DNA of 64,000 nt from Clostridiales bacterium. Its GTDB lineage: Bacteria; Bacillota; Clostridia; Oscillospirales; CAG-272. Made by a program: the position numbers and the translations under genes. Shown here piece after piece: positions 8,195-16,288 of this stretch (positions are counted from its first letter, which is position 1; each line of letters begins with the position of its first letter). The notes beneath the pieces are model-generated. The model was given only the letters and a program-made list of their open reading frames with translations. It ran no database searches and was not told where the DNA came from. Where the stretch lies: contig DPGD01000045.1 in assembly GCA_003522145.1 (NCBI GenBank), forward strand, positions 56,964-120,963. The letters run 5' to 3'.

Positions 8195-10549
8195 TCAGAC
8201 CAGAGCCTGCCGCAGCACATCCCCGGCCGATTTACAGCAGATGAACTGCACGCCGGCTAAAACAGCCTGGTCCACATCGGCCAAGTCCTTCCGGTTGTCT
8301 TCGGGTATGAGCACGGTATGTACTCCGGCTTTGTAGGCCGCCATGGCCTTTTCCCGCAGACCGCCGATGGGCAGAACCCGGCCATGCAGGGTGATTTCTC
8401 CGGTCATGGCCAAATCCTGCTTCACCGGCCTTCCGGTGAATTCGCTGACCAGAGCCGTGTAGATGGCGCATCCGGCCGAAGGGCCGTCCTTGGGGGTGGC
8501 ACCTTCCGGAAAATGAATGTGAATATCCTTGTCTTTGGAGAAATTGTCCGGAAGAGAAAGGCTCTGACTGTCGGAGCGCAGGCAGGAAAGCGCGATCTGT
8601 GCCGACTCCTTCATGACGGTTCCCAGATTTCCGGTGCATTCGATGTGTCCCGAGCCGGGCATGGAAACCGCTTCCACCCGAAGCAGTTCACCGCCGGCTT
8701 CCGTCCAGGCCAGTCCGTTGACCACGCCCTTCAGCGGTTCGTCGTAGATGTGTTCGGGCAGAATTTTCTCGTGTCCGAGATAGCTTTGTATGTTTTTGTC
8801 AGTGACCCTTTGGGTATTCTGACCGTTCTCCACAATGTTTCTGGCCGCTTTTCGGCAGATGCAGGCAATACTGCGTTCCAGATTCCGCACCCCCGCCTCG
8901 TGGGTGTACCCGGCGATGATGGCATTCAGGGCCTTGTCGGTAATCTGAAGCTGCTTGGCGGTGATGCCGTGCCGTTTTCGCTGACGGGGAATCAGGTGGT
9001 GCTTGGCGATCTGTACCTTTTCTTCGGCTGTGTAGGAGGAAAGCTCAATGACCTCCATCCGGTCAATCAGTGCCGGAGCTACGCCCTCCAAAGAGTTGGC
9101 CGTAGCCACAAAGAGACAGTCGGACAGGTCCACCGGCAACTCCACAAAATGATCGCGGAAGGCCTTATTCTGTTCACCGTCCAGCACCTCCAGCATGGCG
9201 GAGGCCGGATCCCCCCGGCTGTCGGAGGACATTTTGTCCAACTCGTCCAGAAGAACCAGGGGATTCATGGATTTCGCCTGGGTCAGAGCGTTGATGATCC
9301 TGCCGGGCATAGAGGCCACATAGGTTTTCCGGTGACCGCGGATCTCTGCTTCATCCCGCACGCCGCCAAGGGAAACCCGCACATATTTCCGGTTCAGAGC
9401 CTTGGCAAGAGAAGCCGCCACAGAGGTTTTGCCAACACCGGGAGGCCCAACAAGACATAAAGTCTGGTTTTTCAAGTCCGGGTTCAGCTGTTTGGCGGCC
9501 ACAAATTCCAAAATCCGCTCCTTCACCTTTTTCATGCCGTAATGATCCCGGTCCAGCACTTCCTCCGCTTTTTTCACATCGGCTTGTTCGTTCGTCCTGT
9601 GGTTGAAGGGGATTTCCAGTACCGTGTCCAGGTAACTGCGCAGAACCGAGGCTTCCGCAGAGGTATAGGGAGTTTTGGACAGCTTTCCGACCTCTTTGAT
9701 CAGCTTTTGCTCCACCTCCTCGGAAAGATGTGCTTTTTTGATCTTTTCCAGATATTCGGCAGATTCCTCATCGTCCTCGTCCACGCCCAGTTCTTCCTTG
9801 ATGATGCGCAGCTGTTCCTTGAGATAGTATTCCCGCTGGTTTTCCTCCAGTGCCGCCCGCACTTTTCCGTGAATGTACAGATCCTCCTTCAGAAGAGGAA
9901 TCTCCTCCTGCATGGCATTGTTCAAGACGACCAGCCGCCGGTATGCGTTGCACTCCTCCAAAATCTGCTGTTTGTGTTCAAAGCCCATAATCAGAGCCAC
10001 AGCCACACTGTCGGCATAGTCACCGGGCGTGCTTGCCTTCAGAATTGCTCCCTTCAGTTCGGGAGAGGTTCCGGGAAGGATGTTCAGCATGGTTTCCATG
10101 AGCTGCAGAGAGTCTTTGTATGCGGCAGAGGTCTTTGAGGAATCCAGCGTATCGTTTTCGGTACGGAGGGGCAGGACCTTGCAGAAAAGACCGTCCTCGG
10201 ATAAATCCTGCAATCTGGCTCTGCAAATTCCCGATGCCGTGATGCGCAGGGCCTCTCCCTTTTTCTCGGAATTACTCAGGGTGGCCACTATGCCCGTCAT
10301 GAAAAAGTCGGAAAGACGGTAGGGCGGCAGCTTTTCCGGATCCCGCAAGGCCACGAGAAAGGCTTTGTTTTCAAAACCGGCGGCGGTTTTCACCGTATTC
10401 CGGTCTTCCTCGGATACCAACTCCAGTTTGATGGGGGCGCCGGGAAACGCCACGATCCCCCGAAGGGCCAGAATTGGGAGAATGAACCGTTCCTGCTCCA
10501 AATCTGTATATTCATCGGAAGCGTCGGCACGCTTTTTTTCTTCTGTCAT
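8195..10549 (-). CDS. lon: ATP-dependent protease Lon (LonA)
   Basis: 784 aa from ATG 10549. The N-terminal substrate-binding domain begins near FILPILALRGIVAFPG. The AAA+ module has Walker A GPPGVGKTS near residue 370 and Walker B VLLDELDKM. The protease domain has the catalytic Ser in PKDGPSAG (about 692) and the catalytic Lys in GGLREKAMAA (about 734). Degrades misfolded and regulatory cytosolic proteins. Length is normal. An N-terminal acidic extension (EEKKRADASDEYTDLEQE) precedes the first conserved strand. Confidence 0.97.
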   Translation of the reverse strand: MTEEKKRADASDEYTDLEQERFILPILALRGIVAFPGAPIKLELVSEEDRNTVKTAAGFENKAFLVALRDPEKLPPYRLSDFFMTGIVATLSNSEKKGEALRITASGICRARLQDLSEDGLFCKVLPLRTENDTLDSSKTSAAYKDSLQLMETMLNILPGTSPELKGAILKASTPGDYADSVAVALIMGFEHKQQILEECNAYRRLVVLNNAMQEEIPLLKEDLYIHGKVRAALEENQREYYLKEQLRIIKEELGVDEDDEESAEYLEKIKKAHLSEEVEQKLIKEVGKLSKTPYTSAEASVLRSYLDTVLEIPFNHRTNEQADVKKAEEVLDRDHYGMKKVKERILEFVAAKQLNPDLKNQTLCLVGPPGVGKTSVAASLAKALNRKYVRVSLGGVRDEAEIRGHRKTYVASMPGRIINALTQAKSMNPLVLLDELDKMSSDSRGDPASAMLEVLDGEQNKAFRDHFVELPVDLSDCLFVATANSLEGVAPALIDRMEVIELSSYTAEEKVQIAKHHLIPRQRKRHGITAKQLQITDKALNAIIAGYTHEAGVRNLERSIACICRKAARNIVENGQNTQRVTDKNIQSYLGHEKILPEHIYDEPLKGVVNGLAWTEAGGELLRVEAVSMPGSGHIECTGNLGTVMKESAQIALSCLRSDSQSLSLPDNFSKDKDIHIHFPEGATPKDGPSAGCAIYTALVSEFTGRPVKQDLAMTGEITLHGRVLPIGGLREKAMAAYKAGVHTVLIPEDNRKDLADVDQAVLAGVQFICCKSAGDVLRQALV

Positions 10550-10799
10550 ATCTATATCATTCCTTTCTTTCGGAAGAAATTTCTTTGAAGGGAGAGAATC
10601 CGACAAAGGCTTCTCTCCGGAATTCAAACATATTCAAATCATTATATCATACTTTTTGGCCGGTTTCAAATACTTTTTTTGAATTCTTCCTCCTGTTTGC
10701 GACTTTTTCTTTTAAACTCCCAAAAGTGGGGCAAAGGGCGGGACGGCGCATAGACTGAAAAGGGAGCAATCTCAAATTATACAAGGAGAACAAATCGGA

Positions 10800-11042
10800 A
10801 TGATGATGAAACAATGCCGCCAAAGGCGCTGGGAGCCACCCAAGGAGCCTGTGTGCGGTTGTGAAAGAGAACCGGAAAGGAGACGCTGTATTTCCGCCGG
10901 AGCTTATGAAGGCTTCGGTCCTGCCATGGTGCTGGTGCCGGCGCAGAACTACACGGAACTGTATACACCCGAAGAGGCGTTGGTCAAAGGAACGCTCTTC
11001 AAACAGCTGGATATGCCTTTCCATGCCGGATTCCGGCTCTGA
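10800..11042 (+). CDS. cotJA: Spore coat-associated protein CotJA
   Basis: 80 aa. First of three tightly packed genes with the classic cotJ order. Hallmarks are PAMVLVPAQNYTELYTPEEA followed by LVKGTLFKQLDMPF, the CotJA signature. An AAGGAG site lies upstream, and three tandem ATG codons leave the exact start uncertain by one or two residues. CotJA is needed in Bacillus for coat loading of CotJC. Expression there is SigE-dependent in the mother cell. No confident SigE promoter could be fixed here. Confidence 0.9.
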   Translation: MMMKQCRQRRWEPPKEPVCGCEREPERRRCISAGAYEGFGPAMVLVPAQNYTELYTPEEALVKGTLFKQLDMPFHAGFRL

Positions 11043-11053
11043 AGGAGGGGAAA

Positions 11054-11302
11054 ATGAACGAAAAAGAACGCTGCTTAAGAACCGTGCAGAGTCTGGAATT
11101 CGCACTGGTGGAATTGGGCCTGTACCTGGATTCCCACCCGGACTGCAAGGAGGCCCTTGCGCAATATAAAAATTTCAATGCCCAGCATGAGCAGGCAAAA
11201 AATCAGTATGAAATGCATTTCGGACCGTTGACTGCCGGAAGCACCGGCAACACCGACTATTGGGATTGGGTCGCCACCCCCTTCCCCTGGGAAATCTGTT
11301 GA
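11054..11302 (+). CDS. cotJB: Spore coat protein CotJB
   Basis: 82 aa, separated by 11 bases from cotJA and preceded by AAGGAGG. Recognised by LEFALVELGLYLDSHPDCKE and the tryptophan-rich tail TDYWDWVATPFPWE. Cotranscribed with cotJA and cotJC. It is a small coat component of unknown biochemical role. Confidence 0.92.
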   Translation: MNEKERCLRTVQSLEFALVELGLYLDSHPDCKEALAQYKNFNAQHEQAKNQYEMHFGPLTAGSTGNTDYWDWVATPFPWEIC

Positions 11303-11314
11303 GGAGGAAGGAAT

Positions 11315-11920
11315 ATGTTTGTTTACGAGAAAAAACTGCAATATCCGGTAAAAATCAAGAATCCGAATCCGGCTCTTGCCAAGGTGATCATCTCTCAGCT
11401 TGGCGGACCTCACGGAGAATTGGGTGCCGCCACCCGCTATCTTTCCCAGCGGTTTGCCATGCCCGACAGAAGGATTATCGGTATGCTGACCGATGTGGGC
11501 ACAGAGGAACTTGGCCATGTGGAAATGATTTCGGCTATTCTTTATCAGCTGACCAAAAACATGACCGAAGAGCAGATCCGCAACGGCGGATTTGATGCCT
11601 ATTTTGTGGATCATACCGCCGGCATTTACCCCCAGGCGGCTTCGGGAGTACCTTTTTCCGCTTCGACTCTGGCTTCTACCGGGGATGTGTTTGCCGATCT
11701 TCACGAGGACCTTGCCGCAGAGCAGAAGGCGCGGGTGACCTATGAAAACATTCTGCGTCTGACAGACGATCCGGATGTGCGGGAACCGATAAAATTCTTA
11801 AGACAGAGGGAGATCAACCACTACCAGCGCTTTGCGGAGAGCCTGGGCATCGCACAGGACGCCTACAAGGACAAAAAGAATTTTTACTACTATAATCCCG
11901 CCTTTGACAGAGTAAAATAA
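11315..11920 (+). CDS. cotJC: Spore coat manganese catalase CotJC
   Basis: 201 aa ferritin-like four-helix protein of the manganese catalase family. Metal-ligand segments include QLGGPHGELGAATRY, DVGTEELGHVEMI, HEDLAAEQKARVTYE and REINHYQRFAE, which supply the Glu and His ligands. Predicted to break down hydrogen peroxide in the spore coat. Ends at 11920, and the next base begins a MITE-like repeat whose left end can itself fold into GGGGCAC-N7-GTGCCCC. Confidence 0.95.
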   Translation: MFVYEKKLQYPVKIKNPNPALAKVIISQLGGPHGELGAATRYLSQRFAMPDRRIIGMLTDVGTEELGHVEMISAILYQLTKNMTEEQIRNGGFDAYFVDHTAGIYPQAASGVPFSASTLASTGDVFADLHEDLAAEQKARVTYENILRLTDDPDVREPIKFLRQREINHYQRFAESLGIAQDAYKDKKNFYYYNPAFDRVK

Positions 11921-12081
11921 GGGGCACCTCAAAAGTGCCCCGTATGTCCTGCCATAGCGGTTTTGTCGCAGACCTTCGTTGCAAAAAGCTTTAATACACC
12001 AGGTATTCCGGTGTTTTGGCACCTCGTTTTTTGACAAAACCGTCCGCTGCCGAATATGCTTGGATTCCGATAGAGGTGTCC
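11921..12081. repeat. MITE-like element, copy 1 (161 bp)
   Basis: Begins GGGGCACCTC and ends AGAGGTGTCC, an imperfect terminal inverted repeat. It aligns along its whole length with 55624-55778: both hold CGCAGA-C-TT-GTTGCAAAAAGCTTT near one third, then a G(C/G)C-CCT-GTT-TTTG block, then GAATA....TTC-GA-AGAGGTG at the right end. It encodes nothing and sits directly after the cotJC stop codon, where it supplies a hairpin downstream of the operon. Confidence 0.65.
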
Positions 12082-12090
12082 GAAAGAAAG

Positions 12091-12131
12091 ACGCTGCCGC
12101 AGATGCTTCACAAATGCGACAGCGTTGCTTT
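12091..12131. terminator. Bidirectional terminator between cotJC and the DUF4358 gene
   Basis: ACGCTGCCGCA pairs with TGCGACAGCGT (one mismatch) around a 13-base loop. It is followed by GCTTTTTGTTTT on the plus strand, and by CTTTCTTT on the minus strand. It serves convergent genes. Confidence 0.75.
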
Positions 12132-12136
12132 TTGTT

Positions 12137-12649
12137 TTACTTTTTCAGCAACCGCTCGATTTCTGCAAAGAAAGCAGAACGGTTTTTGTCCGAAAGGATG
12201 GCAAACACCGCATAGTTTCCGAAGGTGCGCACCTCTGCTTTATCCAGCTTGTATTCTTCTCCCGGGAAGTAGGAACGGTAGAGCTGATCTTCGGCCTTGC
12301 CCTTGACATAGGTTTTCAAAATTGCGGTCACGGTCTCCGGATTTCCTGCTTCGGCAATATGAAAAATGCCGATTTCATCAAAGCTCACGCCTGCGGTGTG
12401 GAAAACCGTGAACTGATCGCACAAATTCTGCTCTTTAACATCGCCGAAGTCAATATCCAAAACCGTCGAACTGATTTCCGTGAGTTCTGCCTTGGAATTC
12501 TCCAAGGTGATGGCGGCAAGAGTGTTCTTGCACAGATTGATTACCGGAACATCGTCCTTATATTCCACCGTCGGCGTCTCATCCCCGCAGGAAACAAAAG
12601 TGAAGAGCAGAAACAAAAGCGACAGAAAAAGAGATACTGTTTTTTTCAT
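12137..12649 (-). CDS. DUF4358 family lipoprotein
   Basis: 170 aa from ATG 12649 (AAGGA 9 bases upstream; an ATG three codons earlier sits too close to it). The signal peptide ends in lipobox FVSC, so the mature protein is probably lipid-anchored outside the membrane. The mature part matches DUF4358: a conserved start region (FTVFHTAGVSFDEIGIFHIA) and a C-terminal ILKTYVKGKAEDQLYRSYFP followed by FGNYAVFAILSDK. The family often lies beside membrane or sporulation genes and has no known activity. Confidence 0.8.
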   Translation of the reverse strand: MKKTVSLFLSLLFLLFTFVSCGDETPTVEYKDDVPVINLCKNTLAAITLENSKAELTEISSTVLDIDFGDVKEQNLCDQFTVFHTAGVSFDEIGIFHIAEAGNPETVTAILKTYVKGKAEDQLYRSYFPGEEYKLDKAEVRTFGNYAVFAILSDKNRSAFFAEIERLLKK

Positions 12650-12703
12650 ATTATACATTCCTTTCTTTTGACTGCACCGTTTACCGAAAACTTCTTCGGA
12701 GAA

Positions 12704-13627
12704 TCAGTCGGGGACCTTATGGGTGCGGATATTGCCGAGTACAATTTCAAAGGCCGCTTTGGAAAGATGAAGGCCGTCGCCGTTGGAATAGGGGGAGGGC
12801 ATATAGCCGTCCGAGCCGAGCAACAGGGAATAGCTGTCTAAATAGTAGACCTTTTTGCCGGATTCATAGTAGCCTTGCGCCACTTTTCCGATCCAGGCGT
12901 TGGCCTTTGCAATATCCGGGTTGTTCAGGTGCTGATAGCTCTCATCGCGGGCTTGACATACCGGATAGATGGAATTGCAGATGATCTTGGTGTTTGGAGA
13001 GGAAGAAAGAACCGTGTCGATCACCAGCTTGTAGTAGGAACTGAACCGACTCTCGTTCAGACTGTCCGAAACACCGACACCCAGGGTGATTACCAGGATT
13101 TCGGGTTTGACTTCAGAAAGGTGTTTCCCCAGCAGTTTTCCTTCTGTGGAGGAACCGGCATAAATCAGATTGGTGGTCACATTGGGCAGAGACAGCGTCC
13201 CGCCGGCACCGTGCAGCACCTGCTTGCTGTCGGCTTTACCGGGAAGAACCATGTTGGGCAGCATTCCGTAAGTGGTGGAGTCTCCCAAGAACACGATCCT
13301 GTTCTGATAGTCCAAGTCGGCATCCTCTGTTTTTTTCAGGACAAAATCACCTTCCGGAATGAAAGGAGACGGCTCTCCCGAAACGGGGAGCGTTTCCGAA
13401 GAAGTGGCTGACGGAGAGGAGAGCGGCTCTGTTGGTGTTTCCGAGGAGGTCGGAACCGGGGAAGAAGGGGTCGGATCGGCAGGAGAGGGACGGCTTTGGG
13501 AGGTGCCAAGCGTATCCTTGTGCTGTATATGGAAAAACACCAGGCTGAACACGCAGGCAAGGGTAACGATCATCAACAGAAATGCAATTGCAGAAAAAAC
13601 AATCGGTTTGATCTTACTTGGTTTCAT
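12704..13627 (-). CDS. Membrane-anchored SGNH/GDSL-family hydrolase
   Basis: 307 aa from ATG 13627, preceded by AAAGGAG. One N-terminal membrane anchor (PIVFSAIAFLLMIVTLACVF) and a long Ser/Pro/Thr spacer (about 40-95) place the catalytic domain outside the cell. The catalytic Ser is in RIVFLGDSTTYG (block I), TLGVGVSD is block III-like, and the His-containing end is NGDGLHLSKAA (block V). Likely an acyl- or acetyl-esterase of surface glycans; the substrate is not visible. Confidence 0.85.
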   Translation of the reverse strand: MKPSKIKPIVFSAIAFLLMIVTLACVFSLVFFHIQHKDTLGTSQSRPSPADPTPSSPVPTSSETPTEPLSSPSATSSETLPVSGEPSPFIPEGDFVLKKTEDADLDYQNRIVFLGDSTTYGMLPNMVLPGKADSKQVLHGAGGTLSLPNVTTNLIYAGSSTEGKLLGKHLSEVKPEILVITLGVGVSDSLNESRFSSYYKLVIDTVLSSSPNTKIICNSIYPVCQARDESYQHLNNPDIAKANAWIGKVAQGYYESGKKVYYLDSYSLLLGSDGYMPSPYSNGDGLHLSKAAFEIVLGNIRTHKVPD

Positions 13628-13669
13628 CAATCAGGCTCCTTTCCGGAATCTTCCTCTCGGTGTTTCTTT

Positions 13670-13698
13670 AGTATACCATTTTTTTCCCCGGAATTCAA
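13670..13698 (-). promoter_or_regulatory. SigA-type promoter for the SGNH hydrolase
   Basis: Minus strand TTGAAT (13698-13693), a 17-base spacer and TATACT (13675-13670), about 45 bases upstream of the start codon. Confidence 0.7.
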
Positions 13699-13776
13699 GG
13701 CCTTTTTCTGAATTTATGTTTTTTTTAAGTTCTGCCCGGCTTTTCGGTAAAATATGTTAAAAATGCGGTTTTCCTC

Positions 13777-13805
13777 TTGAAAAAGGAAAAAAACTGTGCT
13801 ATTAT
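13777..13805 (+). promoter_or_regulatory. SigA-type promoter for nagB
   Basis: TTGAAA (13777-13782), 17 bases, TATTAT (13800-13805), about 50 bases upstream of the nagB start. Confidence 0.75.
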
Positions 13806-13854
13806 ACCGTTGTTGATTTTGTGCCGTAAGGCATGTTTGACGGAGGATAAAAAA

Positions 13855-14577
13855 ATGAAGATCATCGTTTGCGAAAATTATGAGGAAATGTCCAAGGAAG
13901 GCGCCAAAATCATTGCCGACCTTCTGAAAACCAAGCCCCAATGCGTTCTGGGTCTGGCTACCGGCTCCACACCGGTAGGGATGTACAAGGAGCTTGCCGC
14001 TATGAACAAGGCAGGAGAAATCTCTTTTAAGGATGTAACCAGCTATAATTTGGACGAATACTATCCCCTGGCGCCCACTCATGACCAGTCCTACAGATAT
14101 TTCATGAACACCAATCTGTTTGACCATGTGGATATTGACAAGTCCCGCACCCATGTGCCTGACGGGCTGGCCAAGGATCCTGCCGCTATGGGTCAGGCCT
14201 ATGATGCCGCTATCGAGGCCGCCGGCGGGATTGATCTGCAGGTTCTGGGGCTTGGCCCCAACGGCCATATCGCTTTCAACGAGCCGGAGGAGGAGCTGTA
14301 TGCCGGCACCCATCTGACCGGACTGACCGAGAGCACCATCAAGGCAAATTCCAGATTCTTTGAGAAAATCGAGGATGTCCCGACCCAGGCGGTGACCATG
14401 GGGATCGGCTCCATCATGAAGGCAAGAAAGATCATCGTGCTGGCTTCCGGAAAAGGGAAGCATCCGGTGATTGAAAAGATGCTTTCCGGAAGAATTACGA
14501 CCCAGTGCCCCGGCACGCTGTTGCTTGCTCATGCCGATGTGACGCTGATTGTGGACAAGGACGCCTTTGAGGGCTGA
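13855..14577 (+). CDS. nagB: Glucosamine-6-phosphate deaminase
   Basis: 240 aa from ATG 13855, preceded by GGAGGAT. Hallmarks are LGLATGSTPVGMYKEL near the N-terminus (phosphate loop), YNLDEYYPL, and GLGPNGHIAFNEP in the active site. Converts glucosamine-6-phosphate to fructose-6-phosphate and ammonia, feeding amino sugars into glycolysis. It has its own promoter and a downstream hairpin, so it is probably monocistronic. nagA is not nearby. Confidence 0.95.
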   Translation: MKIIVCENYEEMSKEGAKIIADLLKTKPQCVLGLATGSTPVGMYKELAAMNKAGEISFKDVTSYNLDEYYPLAPTHDQSYRYFMNTNLFDHVDIDKSRTHVPDGLAKDPAAMGQAYDAAIEAAGGIDLQVLGLGPNGHIAFNEPEEELYAGTHLTGLTESTIKANSRFFEKIEDVPTQAVTMGIGSIMKARKIIVLASGKGKHPVIEKMLSGRITTQCPGTLLLAHADVTLIVDKDAFEG

Positions 14578-14591
14578 GAAGAAAGAAAAAG

Positions 14592-14625
14592 AACCGACCC
14601 TGTCGCAAGGCGGGCCGGTTCTGAC
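14592..14625 (+). terminator. Hairpin after nagB
   Basis: AGAACCG-A-CCC pairs with GGG-C-CGGTTCT around an 11-base loop, starting about 15 bases past the nagB stop. There is no T-run, so termination may be partial and the next gene could be read through. Confidence 0.45.
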
Positions 14626-14643
14626 AAATTGTGAGGAATAGCT

Positions 14644-15330
14644 ATGGATTTTCTTATGCAGAATGACCCCCGGTTCCCCCGCAGGGACAGCGTGCTGAAG
14701 GACAAAAAAATTCTTTTCTGCGGCGATTCCATCTGTGCCGCATCGGTTTACGATTACAAGGATTGCAACCGATGGGGATGGGCGGGACGGATTTCTTCCG
14801 CCACCGGATGCTTTTACATCAACGCCGGAGTGGACGGGGCGTCCTTATCGACCTGTCGGAAGGAAAATCGGATACTGACCCAGCTGGAGGCGCATAAAAA
14901 CGAAGAGTTTGACCTGATTGTGCTGCACGGCGGGGTAAACGATGCCTGGGACAGCATCCCGGCCGGGAAGAGAAGCAAGGGCTTGGAGCTGGCGGATTTT
15001 GATACATCCACCTGCGCCGGAGGCTTGGAAGAACTGTTTTTCCATGTGAAAAAGTATTTCCCGGAGACAAAGGTCTGCTTCATTGCGAATTTCAGAGCAC
15101 CTTCCTGTCCTACCGGCAGGATTTCGGACATGACAGAGTATTTTGAGGAGATTCTTGCCATTTGCCGGAAATGGTCCGTACCCTGTCTGGATTTATACCA
15201 TGACGAGGACTTTTCAAAGGAATTCAGGGTTGCGGAAAAGGTTCATACCGCCGACTTCATTCACCCGGTGGGCAGCGGCTACGACCTGCTCTATACGCCT
15301 ATCAAAGAATTCTTAGAGAAGCTGTTTTGA
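14644..15330 (+). CDS. Cytosolic SGNH-hydrolase family protein
   Basis: 228 aa with no signal peptide. Block I is KILFCGDSICAA (catalytic Ser), block III VLHGGVNDAWD, block V TADFIHPVGSGYDLL (Asp/His pair). Block II Gly is in INAGVDGAS. Predicted intracellular esterase or acyl hydrolase, substrate unknown. It lies 66 bases downstream of nagB, past a weak hairpin, so it may be partly cotranscribed with it. Confidence 0.8.
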   Translation: MDFLMQNDPRFPRRDSVLKDKKILFCGDSICAASVYDYKDCNRWGWAGRISSATGCFYINAGVDGASLSTCRKENRILTQLEAHKNEEFDLIVLHGGVNDAWDSIPAGKRSKGLELADFDTSTCAGGLEELFFHVKKYFPETKVCFIANFRAPSCPTGRISDMTEYFEEILAICRKWSVPCLDLYHDEDFSKEFRVAEKVHTADFIHPVGSGYDLLYTPIKEFLEKLF

Positions 15331-15455
15331 ATTCCGGAATTTTCGGAAGGTCCGAAGGCAAAAAGCCGGAAGCTCCCCCGGTGTGGGATAGTCGAAAGGG
15401 CGTTTTCGGTTCATCAATATTCCCGAAAATTTCACACATTTTTCGGCAACGGCTC

Positions 15456-15484
15456 TTGACAAAGAGCCTTCGGTATGGTACAAT
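15456..15484 (+). promoter_or_regulatory. Consensus SigA promoter of the purine operon
   Basis: TTGACA (15456-15461), a 17-base spacer and TACAAT (15479-15484). The -35 box lies inside an inverted repeat (GGCTCTT, 4-base loop, AAGAGCC; 15451-15468) that could be an operator. Predicted transcription start is near 15491. Confidence 0.85.
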
Positions 15485-15489
15485 AATCT

Positions 15490-15550
15490 CGGTCGTGAGG
15501 GTGCTCGGCACCGGTGAAGTCCGGTGGGTGCCTGCATGACGAAGTGAATG
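15490..15550 (+). promoter_or_regulatory. Structured 5' leader ahead of the ZTP aptamer
   Basis: About 60 bases lie between the predicted transcription start and the aptamer. They can fold as GGTGC-TCG-GCACC, or as ACCGG-TGAAGT-CCGGT within a longer GGCACC/GGTGCC stem. CGGTCG at 15490-15495 is complementary to CGACCG at 15612-15617, inside the aptamer 3' half. No known element was recognised. Confidence 0.4.
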
Positions 15551-15630
15551 CGTACCCTGTGACTGACGGATCCGTGGATTTAACCACAAAGGAGCAGGGA
15601 AACGATATTGCCGACCGTCTGGGCACACCT
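15551..15630 (+). promoter_or_regulatory. ZTP (pfl) riboswitch
   Basis: P1 is CCCTG (15555-15559) with CAGGG (15595-15599). It encloses TGACTGACGG, the hairpin GTGG-ATTTAA-CCAC and the conserved AGGAGC. The 3' subdomain holds CCGTCTGGGCA (15615-15625), the diagnostic CCGCCTGGGCA-like motif whose CCG can form the pseudoknot with the CGG at 15567-15569. ZTP riboswitches sense the purine intermediate ZMP/ZTP, which accumulates when 10-formyl-THF is scarce. The gene downstream is purE, the classic context. Confidence 0.88.
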
Positions 15631-15658
15631 ATCGCTTATGCGGTAAGTGCGCCCTTTT
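15621..15658 (+). terminator. Riboswitch-controlled intrinsic terminator
   Basis: GGGCACAC pairs with GTGCGCCC (one A-C mismatch) across an 18-base loop and is followed by TTTTT. The 5' arm is the conserved GGGCA of the ZTP aptamer, so ligand binding and termination are mutually exclusive. This is an on-switch architecture. Confidence 0.8.
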
Positions 15659-15680
15659 TGATGTTTTGGGAGGTTCAGAA

Positions 15681-16175
15681 ATGAAAAAAATTGCGCTGAT
15701 TATGGGAAGTGACAGCGATCTTCCGGTGGTGCAGAAGGCTATTGCGGAGCTTCGGGAATTTGCCGTTCCCTACGAAGTGCATGTGTTTTCGGCACACCGT
15801 ACGCCGGCAGAGGCCGCAGAATTTGCGAAATCTGCCCGGCAGAATGGCTTTGGTGCCATTATTGCCGCCGCAGGAATGGCGGCACATCTTGCAGGAGCGA
15901 TTGCCGCCAATACCACCCTTCCTGTGGTTGGAATACCGGTATCTTCTGCCAATCTCAGCGGGATTGATGCGCTCTTATCCACGGTCCAGATGCCTACGGG
16001 AATCCCGGTGGCCACGGTAGCCGTGAACGGAGCCGCCAATGCCGCTCTTTTGTGTATTCAGATGCTGGCAATCGAAGATGAAAGCCTGGCACAAGCCCTT
16101 CTGCAGAGACGGATCAGCGACCGGGAAAAGGTCCTTGCAAAGGACCGGGCCGTGGCTGAGCAATTCAACAGTTGA
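15681..16175 (+). CDS. purE: N5-carboxyaminoimidazole ribonucleotide mutase (class I PurE)
   Basis: 164 aa from ATG 15681, preceded by GGGAGG. Active-site segments are MGSDSDLPVV, FSAHRTP and AAGMAAHLAG. The family usually has AGGAAHLPG, so the Met is a mild deviation. Class I PurE rearranges N5-CAIR to CAIR. purK is not in the operon and would have to be elsewhere. First gene after the ZTP riboswitch, so its expression depends on anti-termination. Confidence 0.95.
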   Translation: MKKIALIMGSDSDLPVVQKAIAELREFAVPYEVHVFSAHRTPAEAAEFAKSARQNGFGAIIAAAGMAAHLAGAIAANTTLPVVGIPVSSANLSGIDALLSTVQMPTGIPVATVAVNGAANAALLCIQMLAIEDESLAQALLQRRISDREKVLAKDRAVAEQFNS

Positions 16176-16288
16176 TCTTGGCCGGATGCACCGGAGCGAA
16201 GGGACAGGTACTGTCCGGAAAACTCCCCATAATGCGGAAATGATGAATAAAAATACGAATATAAGGAATATAACGGAGGAAAATCAAA

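Noticed and set aside
8318..9460. Long plus-strand reading frame (380 codons) opposite lon
   Set aside because: It is an antisense shadow of lon with no ribosome-binding site and no domain pattern.
10740..10799. SigE promoter upstream of cotJA
   Set aside because: GCATAG and ATTATACAA lie in plausible places, but spacing and -10 bases do not match the CATACAnT pattern closely.
15491..15550. Cobalamin riboswitch suggested by CCGGTGAAGTCCGGT
   Set aside because: The rest of the B12 box and core are absent, and the ZTP aptamer immediately downstream explains the context.
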